NCBI GenBank assembly: GCA_947475095.1
Contig: CANJLG010000011.1
Coordinates: forward strand, 17,936 to 81,935
Length of the DNA: 64,000 nt
Source of the DNA: Flavobacteriales bacterium
Lineage (GTDB): Bacteria; Bacteroidota; Bacteroidia; Flavobacteriales_D; Crocinitomicaceae
Reading direction: 5' to 3'
The notes under the pieces: generated by a model
The model's input: only the letters and a program-made list of their open reading frames with translations
Database searches by the model: none
What the model was told of the DNA's origin: nothing
Translations under genes and position numbers: made by a program
Shown here: in pieces, positions 1-7,753 of the stretch
How positions within the stretch are numbered: position 1 is the first letter of the stretch
How the letters are laid out: every line of letters begins with the position of its first letter

Positions 1-1
1 A

Positions 2-964
2 TTCGTCGATGATTATTTTGTCGATAATTACGGTTCAGTTGCTGGGATAATTAATCCGGGAATGGAGTATAAAGTAGTGATTGAGGCGCATGCTGATGAG
101 ATTTCTTGGTTTGTTCATTACATTACCAAAGATGGCTTTATTTATTTGAAACGAAATGGTGGTTCAGATCATATGATTGCGCCTTCTAAACGAGTTAATA
201 TCCATACGGAAAAAGGTCCGGTTAAAGCTATTTTTGGGTGGCCTGCCATTCATATGCGTCATGCTAAAGAAGAAACACCGAGCATGAAAAATATCTTCTT
301 AGATTGTGGCTGTGCTACAAAAGAGGAAGTGGAGAAATTGGGGGTTCATGTGGGTTGCGTGGCTACTTTTGAAGATGAATTTATGATCTTGAACAAGAAT
401 AAATACGTTGGACGTGCCTTAGATAATAGAGTAGGTGGCTTTATGATTGCTGAAGTGGCTCGCTTGTTAAAGGAAACGAAAACTAGCCTTCCCTTTAGTT
501 TATATGTCGTGAATGCCGTTCAAGAGGAAATTGGTCTGCGTGGTGCTGAAATGATTGCGCATAGAATAAAACCTAATGTTGCCTTAGTAACGGATGTATG
601 CCACGATACAGCAACGCCGATGGTTGATAAAATTGAAAATGGCGATCAAAAGTCGGGCGATGGTCCAGTGTTAACCTATGGTCCTGCGGTACAGAATAAT
701 TTCTTGAAATTAATTATTAAAGCGGCCGAAAAAAACAAAATTCCTTTTCAACGCGCTGCTGTTTCGCGCTCTACGGGAACAGATACTGATGCCTTTGCGT
801 ATTCGAATGAAGGAGTAACCAGCGCGCTCATTTCCTTGCCTTTGAGGTACATGCATACCACGGTTGAAACGGTTCAAAAAGAGGATGTTGAAAATTGCAT
901 TCGTTTAATTTTTGAGACCTTGAAAACCATCAAGAATGGACAGGATTTTAGGTATTTAAAGTAA
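2..964 (+). CDS. M42 family metallo-aminopeptidase (5' end outside window)
   Basis: The reading frame is open to the left edge: codons before the first ATG (position 62) encode FVDDYFVDNYGSVAGIINPG, which matches the conserved beta-strand region just before the first metal ligand of M42 peptidases. The gene therefore starts upstream and ATG 62 is internal. Visible family motifs are the metal-binding EAHADEISW, the DNRVGG aspartate, the glutamate pair of VQEEIGLRGA, the aspartate of VTDVCHD and the histidine of MHTTVETV near the C-terminus. All expected ligands of the two-metal site are present, so the enzyme looks active. M42 enzymes are cytosolic aminopeptidases forming large oligomers and trimming peptides. 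No signal peptide can be judged because the N-terminus is missing. Some relatives are misnamed endoglucanase. Confidence 0.9.
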   Translation, partial: FVDDYFVDNYGSVAGIINPGMEYKVVIEAHADEISWFVHYITKDGFIYLKRNGGSDHMIAPSKRVNIHTEKGPVKAIFGWPAIHMRHAKEETPSMKNIFLDCGCATKEEVEKLGVHVGCVATFEDEFMILNKNKYVGRALDNRVGGFMIAEVARLLKETKTSLPFSLYVVNAVQEEIGLRGAEMIAHRIKPNVALVTDVCHDTATPMVDKIENGDQKSGDGPVLTYGPAVQNNFLKLIIKAAEKNKIPFQRAAVSRSTGTDTDAFAYSNEGVTSALISLPLRYMHTTVETVQKEDVENCIRLIFETLKTIKNGQDFRYLK

Positions 965-1004
965 AATAATTGATTAGTTAGGTTTTCTTTCTTATTTAAA
1001 TGCT

Positions 1005-1012
1005 TATTTTTG
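1005..1012 (+). promoter_or_regulatory. Possible -7 promoter box for the 1032 gene
   Basis: TATTTTTG fits the Bacteroidetes -7 consensus TAnnTTTG and lies 19 nt before the start codon of the secreted protein gene. There is no clear TTG at the -33 distance, so this is a partial match only. Confidence 0.35.
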
Positions 1013-1031
1013 GTAGACTAACTCTACCATT

Positions 1032-3149
1032 ATGAAAATAAAATTCTTACTAGTTTTCGCTTATTCATTTTTTAATTTTTGCATTTATTCTCAATGTAAT
1101 CTGATGGCAACCACAGTTGCCAACAATGCAATGGGTGGTGGGGCAAATGGCAGTGTTACATTAACTGTTTCTGGTGGAACACCTCCTTATACTTTTGTTT
1201 GGAATAGTGGACAGACTACTCAGAATATTAATTTACTCCCTCCAGGTTGTTATTCAGTTATGATTACGGACGCAGTAGGTTGTCAAGCAATGGCCATGGC
1301 CTGTTTAACGAATCTCACAGGTCCTATACTTTATGCGAATTCAAATCCTGTAAGTACGTTTTCTGTTGTAAACGGAGGTTTCACGCCTCAATGGGTGTGC
1401 GCTAACCAAACACTTCAAACCGATGGTGGAATAATGAAGATTTATTTGGAATCAGGTGCCACCATGATTACGGGTGGTGGAATAGATACGGTTTATGCTA
1501 AAACTGGCTCCACAATTACCATGACAGGAGGGATTCACGTCATATACCACGAACCTGGTGTTACCTTAAACATGAATGGTGGAATTCCGACCCTTTATCC
1601 TTGTCCAAGTTTGGTGTTCAATTATTCCCTTGCGCCTGTTGGTGGTTGCGCTCCTATATTGACTTGTAACCTCGCAGTTTCTTTAAGTGTGGGAAATACG
1701 ATCGGAGGAGCAAACAACGGAAGTATTAATACCACAGTTTCCAACGGTACCTTTCCGTTTACGTATGCGTGGAGTAATGGTCAAACTACTTCCAACTTGA
1801 GTAACCTTGCAACTGGAGCATACAGTGTGATTGTAACAGATGCCAATGGATGTGCAGATACGGCCGCCGCTACCTTAATTAATTTAGCTGGTCCAACAGT
1901 TCTGTCTAATTCTAATGTGGTAAGCAGCTATCAAGTTGTGAACGGAGGATTTACCCCACAATGGGTTTGTCAAAATGATACCTTGTATACTGATGGTGGG
2001 ATTATGAATGTTTACCTTGAATCTGGCGCAACCATGATTACGGGTGGTGGAATCGATAGTATTTTTGCGAAAACTGGTTCCACAATTATCATGAATGGTG
2101 GAATCCATAGAATCTATCATGAGCCTGGTGTGAATCTCGTTATGAATGGTGGGATTCCTTATTTGTATCCATGTCCGAGCTTAGTGTTTAATTACACTCA
2201 AGCGCCTGCGAATGGCTGCGTGCCAGTGCCGGTTTGTAATTTATCTGCAAGCGTTTCAACTATTAACATAGATTGTTATGGGATGGCCTCAGGGTCTGTT
2301 ACTGCAAACACCACTGGAGGAACAGGTCCTTACACTTATTTGTGGTCTCCAGGTGGAGCAACTACCCAAACTGTCTCTAATTTACCTGCGGGCTGCTATA
2401 CCGTTACTATTACTGATGTTAATGGATGTGTTGTAACTCAAACAGCGTGTATTACTCAAGCCCCTATCTTTTCAGCAATTGCAACGATTGTAAACCCAAT
2501 TTTATGTAATGGAAACAACGCTACAGTTATCGTGGCAGCATCTGGTGGAACTAGTCCGTATTCAGGAACAGGTTCATTTACTGTTCCAGCAGGAAATTAC
2601 AACTATTCAGTTAGCGATGTAAACGGCTGTAACAGCAGCGTTTTTATTACTATATCAACACCTACAGCAATTACATTCTCGACCAATTCTACCGATGAAT
2701 TAATGGGCTTAGATGGAACTGCAACAGCAAGTGTATCGGGTGGTACCGCTCCGTATTCGTATCTATGGACACCAGGCGGTCAAACGGGCGCGACTGCAAC
2801 TGGGTTGGCTGCAGGGACATATACGGTCGAAGTAACCGATGCTAACGGCTGCACTGAATCCACACAGGTTCAGGTTGCATCGCAAGTAGGCTTGAATGAA
2901 CATAGTAGTTCGGACATAATTTCGATCTACCCAAATCCTGCAACTGAACAACTTTATATTAGAAATCTAGTTGAAAATGATCCGATTGAAATTAAAATTT
3001 ATTCGATCGATGGTCAGTTACTTAGTACGCTAAATGTATCGAGTGGCGTGGTCGTTTGCTTACCTGTTGATCAGTGGTCAAAAGGTGTCTATCATGTACA
3101 TGTGAAATCAGCATCTGCTGCTTATACAATGCCTTTTGCGAAACAATAA
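1032..3149 (+). CDS. Secreted SprB-repeat protein with duplicated beta-solenoid-like module and T9SS type A sorting domain
   Basis: 705 residues with a signal peptide (first ~20 residues, ending FCIYSQC). The body alternates SprB-type repeats (signature SGGTPPYTFVW...GCYSVMITDAVGC, about residues 23-95, 213-285, 405-475, 476-545, 546-615) with two near-identical ~110-residue modules (about 97-205 and 285-398). Each module holds three short turns of the form IYLESGATMITGGGI / VYAKTGSTITMTGGI / IYHEPGVTLNMNGGI and ends in LYPCPSLVFNY, which suggests a small right-handed beta-helix. The C-terminus from about 628 (SIYPNPATEQLYI...KGVYHVHVKS) is a typical T9SS type A sorting domain, so the protein should be exported through the type IX system and held at or released from the surface. 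SprB repeats are known in gliding adhesins; the role of this protein is not known. Confidence 0.85.
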   Translation: MKIKFLLVFAYSFFNFCIYSQCNLMATTVANNAMGGGANGSVTLTVSGGTPPYTFVWNSGQTTQNINLLPPGCYSVMITDAVGCQAMAMACLTNLTGPILYANSNPVSTFSVVNGGFTPQWVCANQTLQTDGGIMKIYLESGATMITGGGIDTVYAKTGSTITMTGGIHVIYHEPGVTLNMNGGIPTLYPCPSLVFNYSLAPVGGCAPILTCNLAVSLSVGNTIGGANNGSINTTVSNGTFPFTYAWSNGQTTSNLSNLATGAYSVIVTDANGCADTAAATLINLAGPTVLSNSNVVSSYQVVNGGFTPQWVCQNDTLYTDGGIMNVYLESGATMITGGGIDSIFAKTGSTIIMNGGIHRIYHEPGVNLVMNGGIPYLYPCPSLVFNYTQAPANGCVPVPVCNLSASVSTINIDCYGMASGSVTANTTGGTGPYTYLWSPGGATTQTVSNLPAGCYTVTITDVNGCVVTQTACITQAPIFSAIATIVNPILCNGNNATVIVAASGGTSPYSGTGSFTVPAGNYNYSVSDVNGCNSSVFITISTPTAITFSTNSTDELMGLDGTATASVSGGTAPYSYLWTPGGQTGATATGLAAGTYTVEVTDANGCTESTQVQVASQVGLNEHSSSDIISIYPNPATEQLYIRNLVENDPIEIKIYSIDGQLLSTLNVSSGVVVCLPVDQWSKGVYHVHVKSASAAYTMPFAKQ

Positions 3150-3175
3150 TCGGTGAATTTCTTTTGAATCATCGT

Positions 3176-3204
3176 TTGATTTAGTTAAAAAATACCTACT
3201 TTTG
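3176..3204 (+). promoter_or_regulatory. Bacteroidetes sigma-A promoter of the SRP RNA
   Basis: A TTG (-33, 3176-3178, within TTTG) and a perfect -7 box TACTTTTG (3197-3204) are separated by 18 nt. The expected start site, about 5 nt after the -7 box, coincides with the first base of the SRP RNA closing stem at 3209. Confidence 0.75.
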
Positions 3205-3208
3205 CCTT

Positions 3209-3308
3209 GGGGTAAGTCTTTTACGACCAGCTCCCTCTGAATCCTCCAGGTCGGGAACGAAGCAAAGGTGTGAGGTTGTAGCGGTGCGATAGGAGTAGCT
3301 TACCCCTC
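3209..3308 (+). ncRNA. ffs: Signal recognition particle RNA, small bacterial type (4.5S-like)
   Basis: About 98-100 nt. The 5' end GGGGTAAG (3209-3216) pairs perfectly with CTTACCCC (3299-3306), closing a long hairpin. At the apex is the universal SRP helix 8 signature AGGTCGGGAACGAAGCA (3248-3264) with the GGAA tetraloop (3254-3257) and the asymmetric internal loop that binds the Ffh M domain. A T-run follows directly (3309-3315), giving a factor-independent terminator. The RNA works with Ffh to target nascent membrane proteins to FtsY and the Sec translocon. The gene sits between two unrelated secreted-protein genes with its own promoter. Confidence 0.93.
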
Positions 3309-3333
3309 TTTTTTTCTTAAAGTATTGAAAATC

Positions 3334-3627
3334 ATGAAATCCATTTTCTTTCTTTCTTTTATATTTCTTCTTTTTGTTTCGTGTAATAAAGATCGAGCTT
3401 GTCCTGGTTCTGTTGAAGGTGTTATGCATAATTATGCAGGATTAGATGGTTGTGGATGGGTCATTGAAATCAATGGTTCCATCTATGAGCCAACGAATAT
3501 CAATGACTTTAATGCTAATTTTTTAGTGGAGGGAAAGCAGGTGAATGTTAGCTATGAGGAGAAGGGAATGGCTAGTATTTGTATGGTGGGGCCGACGATT
3601 TTCATAAGTTGCTTAAGTGAAAATTAA
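3334..3627 (+). CDS. Small lipoprotein, unknown function
   Basis: 97 residues from ATG 3334 (an in-frame TTG at 3325 exists but adds only three residues). The N-terminus MKSIFFLSFIFLLFVSC is a lipoprotein signal peptide with a lipobox cysteine at residue 17, so the mature protein should be anchored in the outer or inner membrane. The remainder is about 80 residues with CPGSVEG, GLDGCGWVIEINGSIYEP and paired cysteines that could form a disulfide. The GCGWVIE...YEP pattern recurs in small Bacteroidota lipoproteins as far as I recall, but I do not know a function. It follows the ffs terminator by less than 30 nt. Confidence 0.7.
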   Translation: MKSIFFLSFIFLLFVSCNKDRACPGSVEGVMHNYAGLDGCGWVIEINGSIYEPTNINDFNANFLVEGKQVNVSYEEKGMASICMVGPTIFISCLSEN

Positions 3628-3648
3628 TAATCTGCTAATTAAATTACC

Positions 3649-3678
3649 TTGCTGACTTGAAAGTTCTATGTAATTTTG
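3649..3678 (+). promoter_or_regulatory. Promoter of the epimerase-CBS / DAHP synthase operon
   Basis: A TTG at 3649-3651 and a perfect -7 box TAATTTTG at 3671-3678 are separated by 19 nt. The start codon at 3692 is 13 nt downstream of the box, leaving a leader of only about 8 nt. Confidence 0.6.
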
Positions 3679-3691
3679 GGAAAAGTCAAGC

Positions 3692-4696
3692 ATGAAAATA
3701 TCCGCGTCAATTTACAGTGATAAAAATCGAGGTCTAGAGGCGGTAATTGCTGATTTGGCTGCGCATCAAGTGGAGTTGCTCCATGTAGATTGTAATGATG
3801 ATGTAGCGGTTTTCGATGACATTAAGCGAATTCGAAGCTGGTGTAGTTTGCCCATCGACCTTCATATAATTACTGATCAACCGGCTAAATTCTTTCCACT
3901 TTTATTGGAAACACCAGTTGATTATTTAACTTTTCAGTTCGAAAACCTATCAGAGCCCCTTGTTATACCAAAAGAAATTACAGGAAAAAAAGGATTGGCA
4001 ATAACCACACATACTTCGGTAGCTGCTTTTGATAGCTATTCCTGGTTTGATTTTATCCTCATCATGGCAACTATTCCGGGTCAGAGTGGGGGTCTCTTTG
4101 ATAAGCATAACTTTAGTAAAATCAGATCATTCAGAAATCGGTATCCGAGTAAATCCATTCATGTTGATGGTGGGGTCAATGCTGAGGTTTCGTTTATTCT
4201 TAGAAATATGGGGGTGAGCACCTCTGTTTCTGGCTCTTATTTATTTAACGCCCCAAGTATAGGTCAAGCCTTAATGAATTTGACCAAGCGAGATATTGAG
4301 TCCCAATTTATGGTCTCTGATTTTATGACGCCACTTCAAGAAGCGCCATTTGTAAGGGAATCATCTTGCACGAAAAAATCAATTTTAGAAACTGTCGAAA
4401 ATGGAAATCTTGGGTTTTGTCTCGTTATTGATGAGCTGAATAAACTTATAGGGATCGTTTCGAGCGCGGATATTCGTAAAGCGCTATTGCGTAAAATTGA
4501 TGATCCGCAAACCATCACGCCAAGTGATTTCATGAATCGAAAACCGCGAACCTTGTACACGCATTATACCGTTTACGAAATGCTACAGGATATAAAAAAA
4601 TGCCCATTTTCAGTCATGTATCTTCCCGTTATCGATGAAAATCAAACGGTGCATGGAATTGTTAACTTTGTACACCTTATTAAAGGAGAATTATGA
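3692..4696 (+). CDS. Ribulose-phosphate 3-epimerase-like TIM barrel fused to two CBS domains
   Basis: 334 residues. Residues 1 to ~205 resemble ribulose-5-phosphate 3-epimerase: ISASIYS, LLHVDCNDD, DLHIIT, TIPGQSGGLF and HVDGGVN correspond to the family's strand motifs, and the four metal/catalytic positions (H31, D33, H58, D159) are kept. The usual MDG and NPG motifs are altered, so substrate may differ. Residues ~210-334 form a CBS pair (FMVSDFMTPLQEAPFVRE...IGIVSSADIRKALL, then PSDFMNRKPRTLYTHYTV...HGIVNFVHLIKGEL), usually an adenine-nucleotide or other ligand sensor. This barrel-plus-CBS layout parallels arabinose-5-phosphate isomerase (SIS plus two CBS). It overlaps the next gene by ATGA and is separate from the canonical rpe at 46.6 kb. 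Epimerase activity is inferred from conserved residues only. Confidence 0.75.
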   Translation: MKISASIYSDKNRGLEAVIADLAAHQVELLHVDCNDDVAVFDDIKRIRSWCSLPIDLHIITDQPAKFFPLLLETPVDYLTFQFENLSEPLVIPKEITGKKGLAITTHTSVAAFDSYSWFDFILIMATIPGQSGGLFDKHNFSKIRSFRNRYPSKSIHVDGGVNAEVSFILRNMGVSTSVSGSYLFNAPSIGQALMNLTKRDIESQFMVSDFMTPLQEAPFVRESSCTKKSILETVENGNLGFCLVIDELNKLIGIVSSADIRKALLRKIDDPQTITPSDFMNRKPRTLYTHYTVYEMLQDIKKCPFSVMYLPVIDENQTVHGIVNFVHLIKGEL

Positions 4697-5688
4697 TTAT
4701 ACAACTAAAGAAAAGCGTTTCTAATGAGCAAGCTAAACAATTAGCTGCTGCAGTAAATGCCTTTCATATTTATAATGAAAACCACGTTTTAATTACTGGT
4801 TCAGGAACAAAGGAGCTTCCCGCTTTATTGGAGGATGTTTCGGATAAATATTGGGTGTTTCCAAATGATATGCAATTGGCTTCTAAAGTTTATCAAGCTA
4901 ATAAACGCACGGTTAATTTTGGTAATGTTTCGATAGGAGGAACAACTAATCATACGGTTTTAATTGGCGGACCATGTTCAGTGGAATCGGAAGATCAAAT
5001 TCGTTCTTCGGCTGAATTATTAGTTAATCTGGGATTAAGCACCTTGAGAGGCGGTTGTTACAAGCCTAGAACAAGTCCTTATTCTTTTCAAGGATTAGGA
5101 TTGGAAGGATTGAAATTATTAGCTAAAATGCGAGAGGAATTTGGTTTGAATGTTATTACTGAAGCACGTGATGCAACTCATATTGATGAAATAATTGAGT
5201 ATACTGATATTATTCAAGTAGGGGCAAAAGCAATGTATGATCAGGGAATTTTACGTGCTTGTGCCAAAACGAACAAGCCAGTTTTGATTAAGCGTGGCTT
5301 TGGGACTACATTACAAGAATTTGTGCAGGCAGCAGAATTTGTGCTTTCAGGAGGAAATGAAAATGTTGTTTTGTGTGAAAGAGGAATCAGAACATTTGAA
5401 ACTGGAACGCGCTTCACCCTAGATTTATGCGGGGTGGCTTGGCTGCAAGAATATACGAATTTGCCGATAATACTCGATCCTTCTCACGCCATTGGTTATG
5501 CATACGGGGTTCCTGTTCTCGCAAAAGCTTGTGTTGCAATGGGAATTGATGGATTACTTATCGAAACACATCCCAATCCAAAAGTTGCTTTGTCTGATGC
5601 TTCGCAGCAATTGACATACCCTCAATTTGAGCAGTTGCATCACGATCTTCAAAAAGTCGCAGCAAGTGTAGGATTTAAAATGGTTTAA
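4693..5688 (+). CDS. 3-deoxy-7-phosphoheptulonate (DAHP) synthase, type I-beta, with N-terminal regulatory domain
   Basis: 331 residues. Residues ~1-70 match the ferredoxin-like regulatory domain found in front of AroF-type DAHP synthases (IIQLKKSVSNEQAKQLAAAV...). The catalytic barrel shows GPCSVES with metal-binding C95, RGGCYKPRTSPYSFQG (K124-S128), VLIKRGFG, LCERGIRTFE and ILDPSHAIG. The KPRTS loop is typical of erythrose-4-phosphate-using DAHP synthases, whereas KDO-8-phosphate synthases carry KANRS, so the predicted reaction is PEP plus erythrose 4-phosphate to DAHP, the entry to the shikimate pathway. One loop reads GAKAMYDQ where GARNMQNF is usual. It is translationally coupled to the epimerase-CBS gene and followed one base later by a KdsC-like phosphatase, an unusual setting for a simple aro gene. 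Confidence 0.85.
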   Translation: MIIQLKKSVSNEQAKQLAAAVNAFHIYNENHVLITGSGTKELPALLEDVSDKYWVFPNDMQLASKVYQANKRTVNFGNVSIGGTTNHTVLIGGPCSVESEDQIRSSAELLVNLGLSTLRGGCYKPRTSPYSFQGLGLEGLKLLAKMREEFGLNVITEARDATHIDEIIEYTDIIQVGAKAMYDQGILRACAKTNKPVLIKRGFGTTLQEFVQAAEFVLSGGNENVVLCERGIRTFETGTRFTLDLCGVAWLQEYTNLPIILDPSHAIGYAYGVPVLAKACVAMGIDGLLIETHPNPKVALSDASQQLTYPQFEQLHHDLQKVAASVGFKMV

Positions 5689-5689
5689 T

Positions 5690-6367
5690 ATGCACCTAGA
5701 ACAAAATATTAAAGGGCTTTGCTCAAAACATGGTATCGATTTTAATAGCTTTTTAGGTGATCTTGAAGTGGATGCTGTGGAAGAATTATCTGTCTTTGAT
5801 TTAGAAGCAATATGCGAAGAATATGAAGTCGATTTATTTTCCCTGCTTTTTAAACCGCTCTATAAAACGGCTGCATTAAAAAAGAAACTAGATAAGATTA
5901 AGTTTTTAGTACTAGATGTTGACGGTGTAATGACCGATGGTGGCATGTATATGTCTGAAAATGGGGATCAACTTAAAAAATACAACACCAAAGATGGAAT
6001 GGGCATTATTCACTTGACAAAAAGTGGATTTCAAGTTGGGATTATTTCCTCAGGTTTCACGAATTCTATGGTTCAAAAACGAGCTGAATTATTAGGTATT
6101 CAAAAATGTTACGTTGGACGAGAATCTAAACTAGAAATATTAACAAGTTGGTGTACTGAACAAGCTATTAAGTTGGATGAAGTTGCTTTTATTGGTGACG
6201 ATATTAATGATCTTCCTATCCTGAAAAAAGTTGGAATTGCTGCATGTCCTTCTGATGCTGTTGTATCAGTAAAGTCGGCTGCTCATATTGTTCTTACCGC
6301 TCCTGGTGGAGCCGGATGTATCCGTGAATTTATTGATGCCTTTCTACTAAATGAACCCATTTCTTAA
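5690..6367 (+). CDS. KdsC-family HAD phosphatase with extra N-terminal helical domain
   Basis: 225 residues. Residues ~70-225 form a C0-type HAD phosphatase: LVLDVDGVMTDGG (nucleophile D76, acid/base D78), NTKDGMGI, IISSG, and the metal motif FIGDDINDLPIL, ending in the GGAGCIREFID typical of KdsC. KdsC removes phosphate from KDO 8-phosphate; related proteins act on sialic or other ulosonate phosphates. The N-terminal ~66 residues are not part of KdsC. Their pattern (VEELSVFDLEAICEEYEVDL) looks like the second half of an HTH_3-type helical bundle, a resemblance only. The gene starts one base after the DAHP synthase stop. A plain 173-residue KdsC paralogue lies at 48.9 kb and is the better candidate for housekeeping KDO synthesis, so this copy may use a different ulosonate phosphate. 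Confidence 0.8.
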   Translation: MHLEQNIKGLCSKHGIDFNSFLGDLEVDAVEELSVFDLEAICEEYEVDLFSLLFKPLYKTAALKKKLDKIKFLVLDVDGVMTDGGMYMSENGDQLKKYNTKDGMGIIHLTKSGFQVGIISSGFTNSMVQKRAELLGIQKCYVGRESKLEILTSWCTEQAIKLDEVAFIGDDINDLPILKKVGIAACPSDAVVSVKSAAHIVLTAPGGAGCIREFIDAFLLNEPIS

Positions 6368-6382
6368 TTATCAAACTTTAGT

Positions 6383-7600
6383 ATGAAAACAATGCGCATA
6401 GGGATTATCCGTGAAGGGAAAATACCACCAGATTTTAGAGTTGCCCTCACACCATTGCAATGCTTGGCTGTGAAGAAAATGTATCCTAATTTAAAAATTG
6501 TGGTTCAAACAAGCCCAATACGAGCCTATAATGACGAGGAATATGCATCGCTCGGTATTGAGATTGTTGAAGATTTAGCGGATTGTGATGTGATATTTGG
6601 TATAAAGGAAGTTCCCATTGAGAACTTGATTCCGAATAAGATGTTTTTCTTTTTTTCGCATACCATAAAACAACAACCCTTCAATCGACTCCTTCTTAAA
6701 AGTATTCTTGCGAAGAAAATTCAATTAGTGGATTATGAAGTTATTCGTGATGTAAAACACAGTCGTTTAATTGGTTTTGGCCGCTATGCAGGAATTGTTG
6801 GTTGTTATAACGCTTTTCTTACCTATGGACTAAAAAGTGGTCGTTACAGTTTAAAGCCAGCACACACATGCCATGATCGTAAAGAGGTGGAGGCAGAATT
6901 GAAGAAAGTAAACCTGCCGAATGATTTTCGAGTGGTTTTAACCGGTTTTGGTAGGGTGGGGCATGGTGCTGCAGAAATCATGCGCTTATTGCCTATAAAA
7001 GAAATTACAGCAGCGGAATTTTTAACGCAAACCTTTAATTATCCTGTTTTTACTCAATTGGAAAGCGGAGATTATTATGCTAATACCCTGAACGAACCCT
7101 TCGATAAAACCCATTTTTACAAGCATCCTGAACATTATATTTCCACTTTTAGTAAGTATTTACCACTTTGCGACATGTATATTCCTTGTCATTTTTGGGA
7201 TAGCCGTTCACCTAAAATCGTAGAGCAAGCTGATTTAAATATGCCAAATCGACGAATAAAGGTGATTGCTGATATTTCATGCGATGTAGCGGGACCAATT
7301 GCCAGTACCATTCGCTCTTCAAAAATATCCTCACCAATTTATGGCTATGATCCTTCAACTGGTCTTGAGCTTGATTTTATGGATGAAAATGCGATTGCTG
7401 TTATGGCCGTTGATAATTTGCCGTGCGAATTACCTCGAGATGCATCAGAACATTTTGGTGATGAGTTGATTAAGATAGTGATACCAATATTACTTGGCGA
7501 CGACCCTGAAAACATTCTGGAGCGCGCATCGGAAACGAATAAACTCGGAGAATTGATGCCTGAATTCAGCTATTTAAGCGACTATGTTAGTTTACCGTAA
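6383..7600 (+). CDS. NAD(P)-dependent oxidoreductase, saccharopine/alanine dehydrogenase-like
   Basis: 405 residues. The N-terminal half has the AlaDH/PNT N-domain signature (IGIIREGKIPPDFRVALTP, VVQTSPIRAYNDEEY, IFGIKEVPIENL, FFFFSHTIKQQ), and the Rossmann part carries VVLTGFGRVGHGAAEIM around residues 186-202. The closest described relatives are fungal LYS1-type saccharopine dehydrogenase and alanine dehydrogenase, which interconvert an amino acid and a 2-oxo acid with NAD. The exact substrate is not evident. It closes the four-gene operon 15 nt after the KdsC-like gene. If the operon makes an ulosonate (a 2-keto acid), reductive amination of a 2-oxo acid would be compatible chemistry, but that is speculation. 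Confidence 0.7.
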   Translation: MKTMRIGIIREGKIPPDFRVALTPLQCLAVKKMYPNLKIVVQTSPIRAYNDEEYASLGIEIVEDLADCDVIFGIKEVPIENLIPNKMFFFFSHTIKQQPFNRLLLKSILAKKIQLVDYEVIRDVKHSRLIGFGRYAGIVGCYNAFLTYGLKSGRYSLKPAHTCHDRKEVEAELKKVNLPNDFRVVLTGFGRVGHGAAEIMRLLPIKEITAAEFLTQTFNYPVFTQLESGDYYANTLNEPFDKTHFYKHPEHYISTFSKYLPLCDMYIPCHFWDSRSPKIVEQADLNMPNRRIKVIADISCDVAGPIASTIRSSKISSPIYGYDPSTGLELDFMDENAIAVMAVDNLPCELPRDASEHFGDELIKIVIPILLGDDPENILERASETNKLGELMPEFSYLSDYVSLP

Positions 7601-7740
7601 GTTGCATTCTGATAATATTCCGTTTAAATGCAAGAAATATTTTTTATTCGTAAAATAGCATTCATCTCAAGAAAGTAAAAACATAACAATCAAATGCGTA
7701 TTTATTATAGTAATAATTTCTAAATGGAATGGAAATTGGT

Positions 7741-7748
7741 TAAATTTG
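7741..7748 (+). promoter_or_regulatory. -7 promoter box overlapping the possible longer start of the propeller gene
   Basis: TAAATTTG fits TAnnTTTG and ends 5 nt before ATG 7754, so transcription would begin at or next to the start codon (leaderless or nearly so). No good TTG lies at -33. The box supports ATG 7754 over ATG 7724. Confidence 0.35.
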
Positions 7749-7753
7749 GGGGA

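Noticed and set aside
3196..3429. Minus-strand frame of 77 codons
   Set aside because: It is antisense to the SRP RNA and the lipoprotein; the RNA evidence is far stronger.
3692..7600. Reading the DAHP synthase as KDO-8-phosphate synthase
   Set aside because: The loop reads KPRTS rather than KANRS and the GPCSVES form is AroF-like, so DAHP specificity is the better call.
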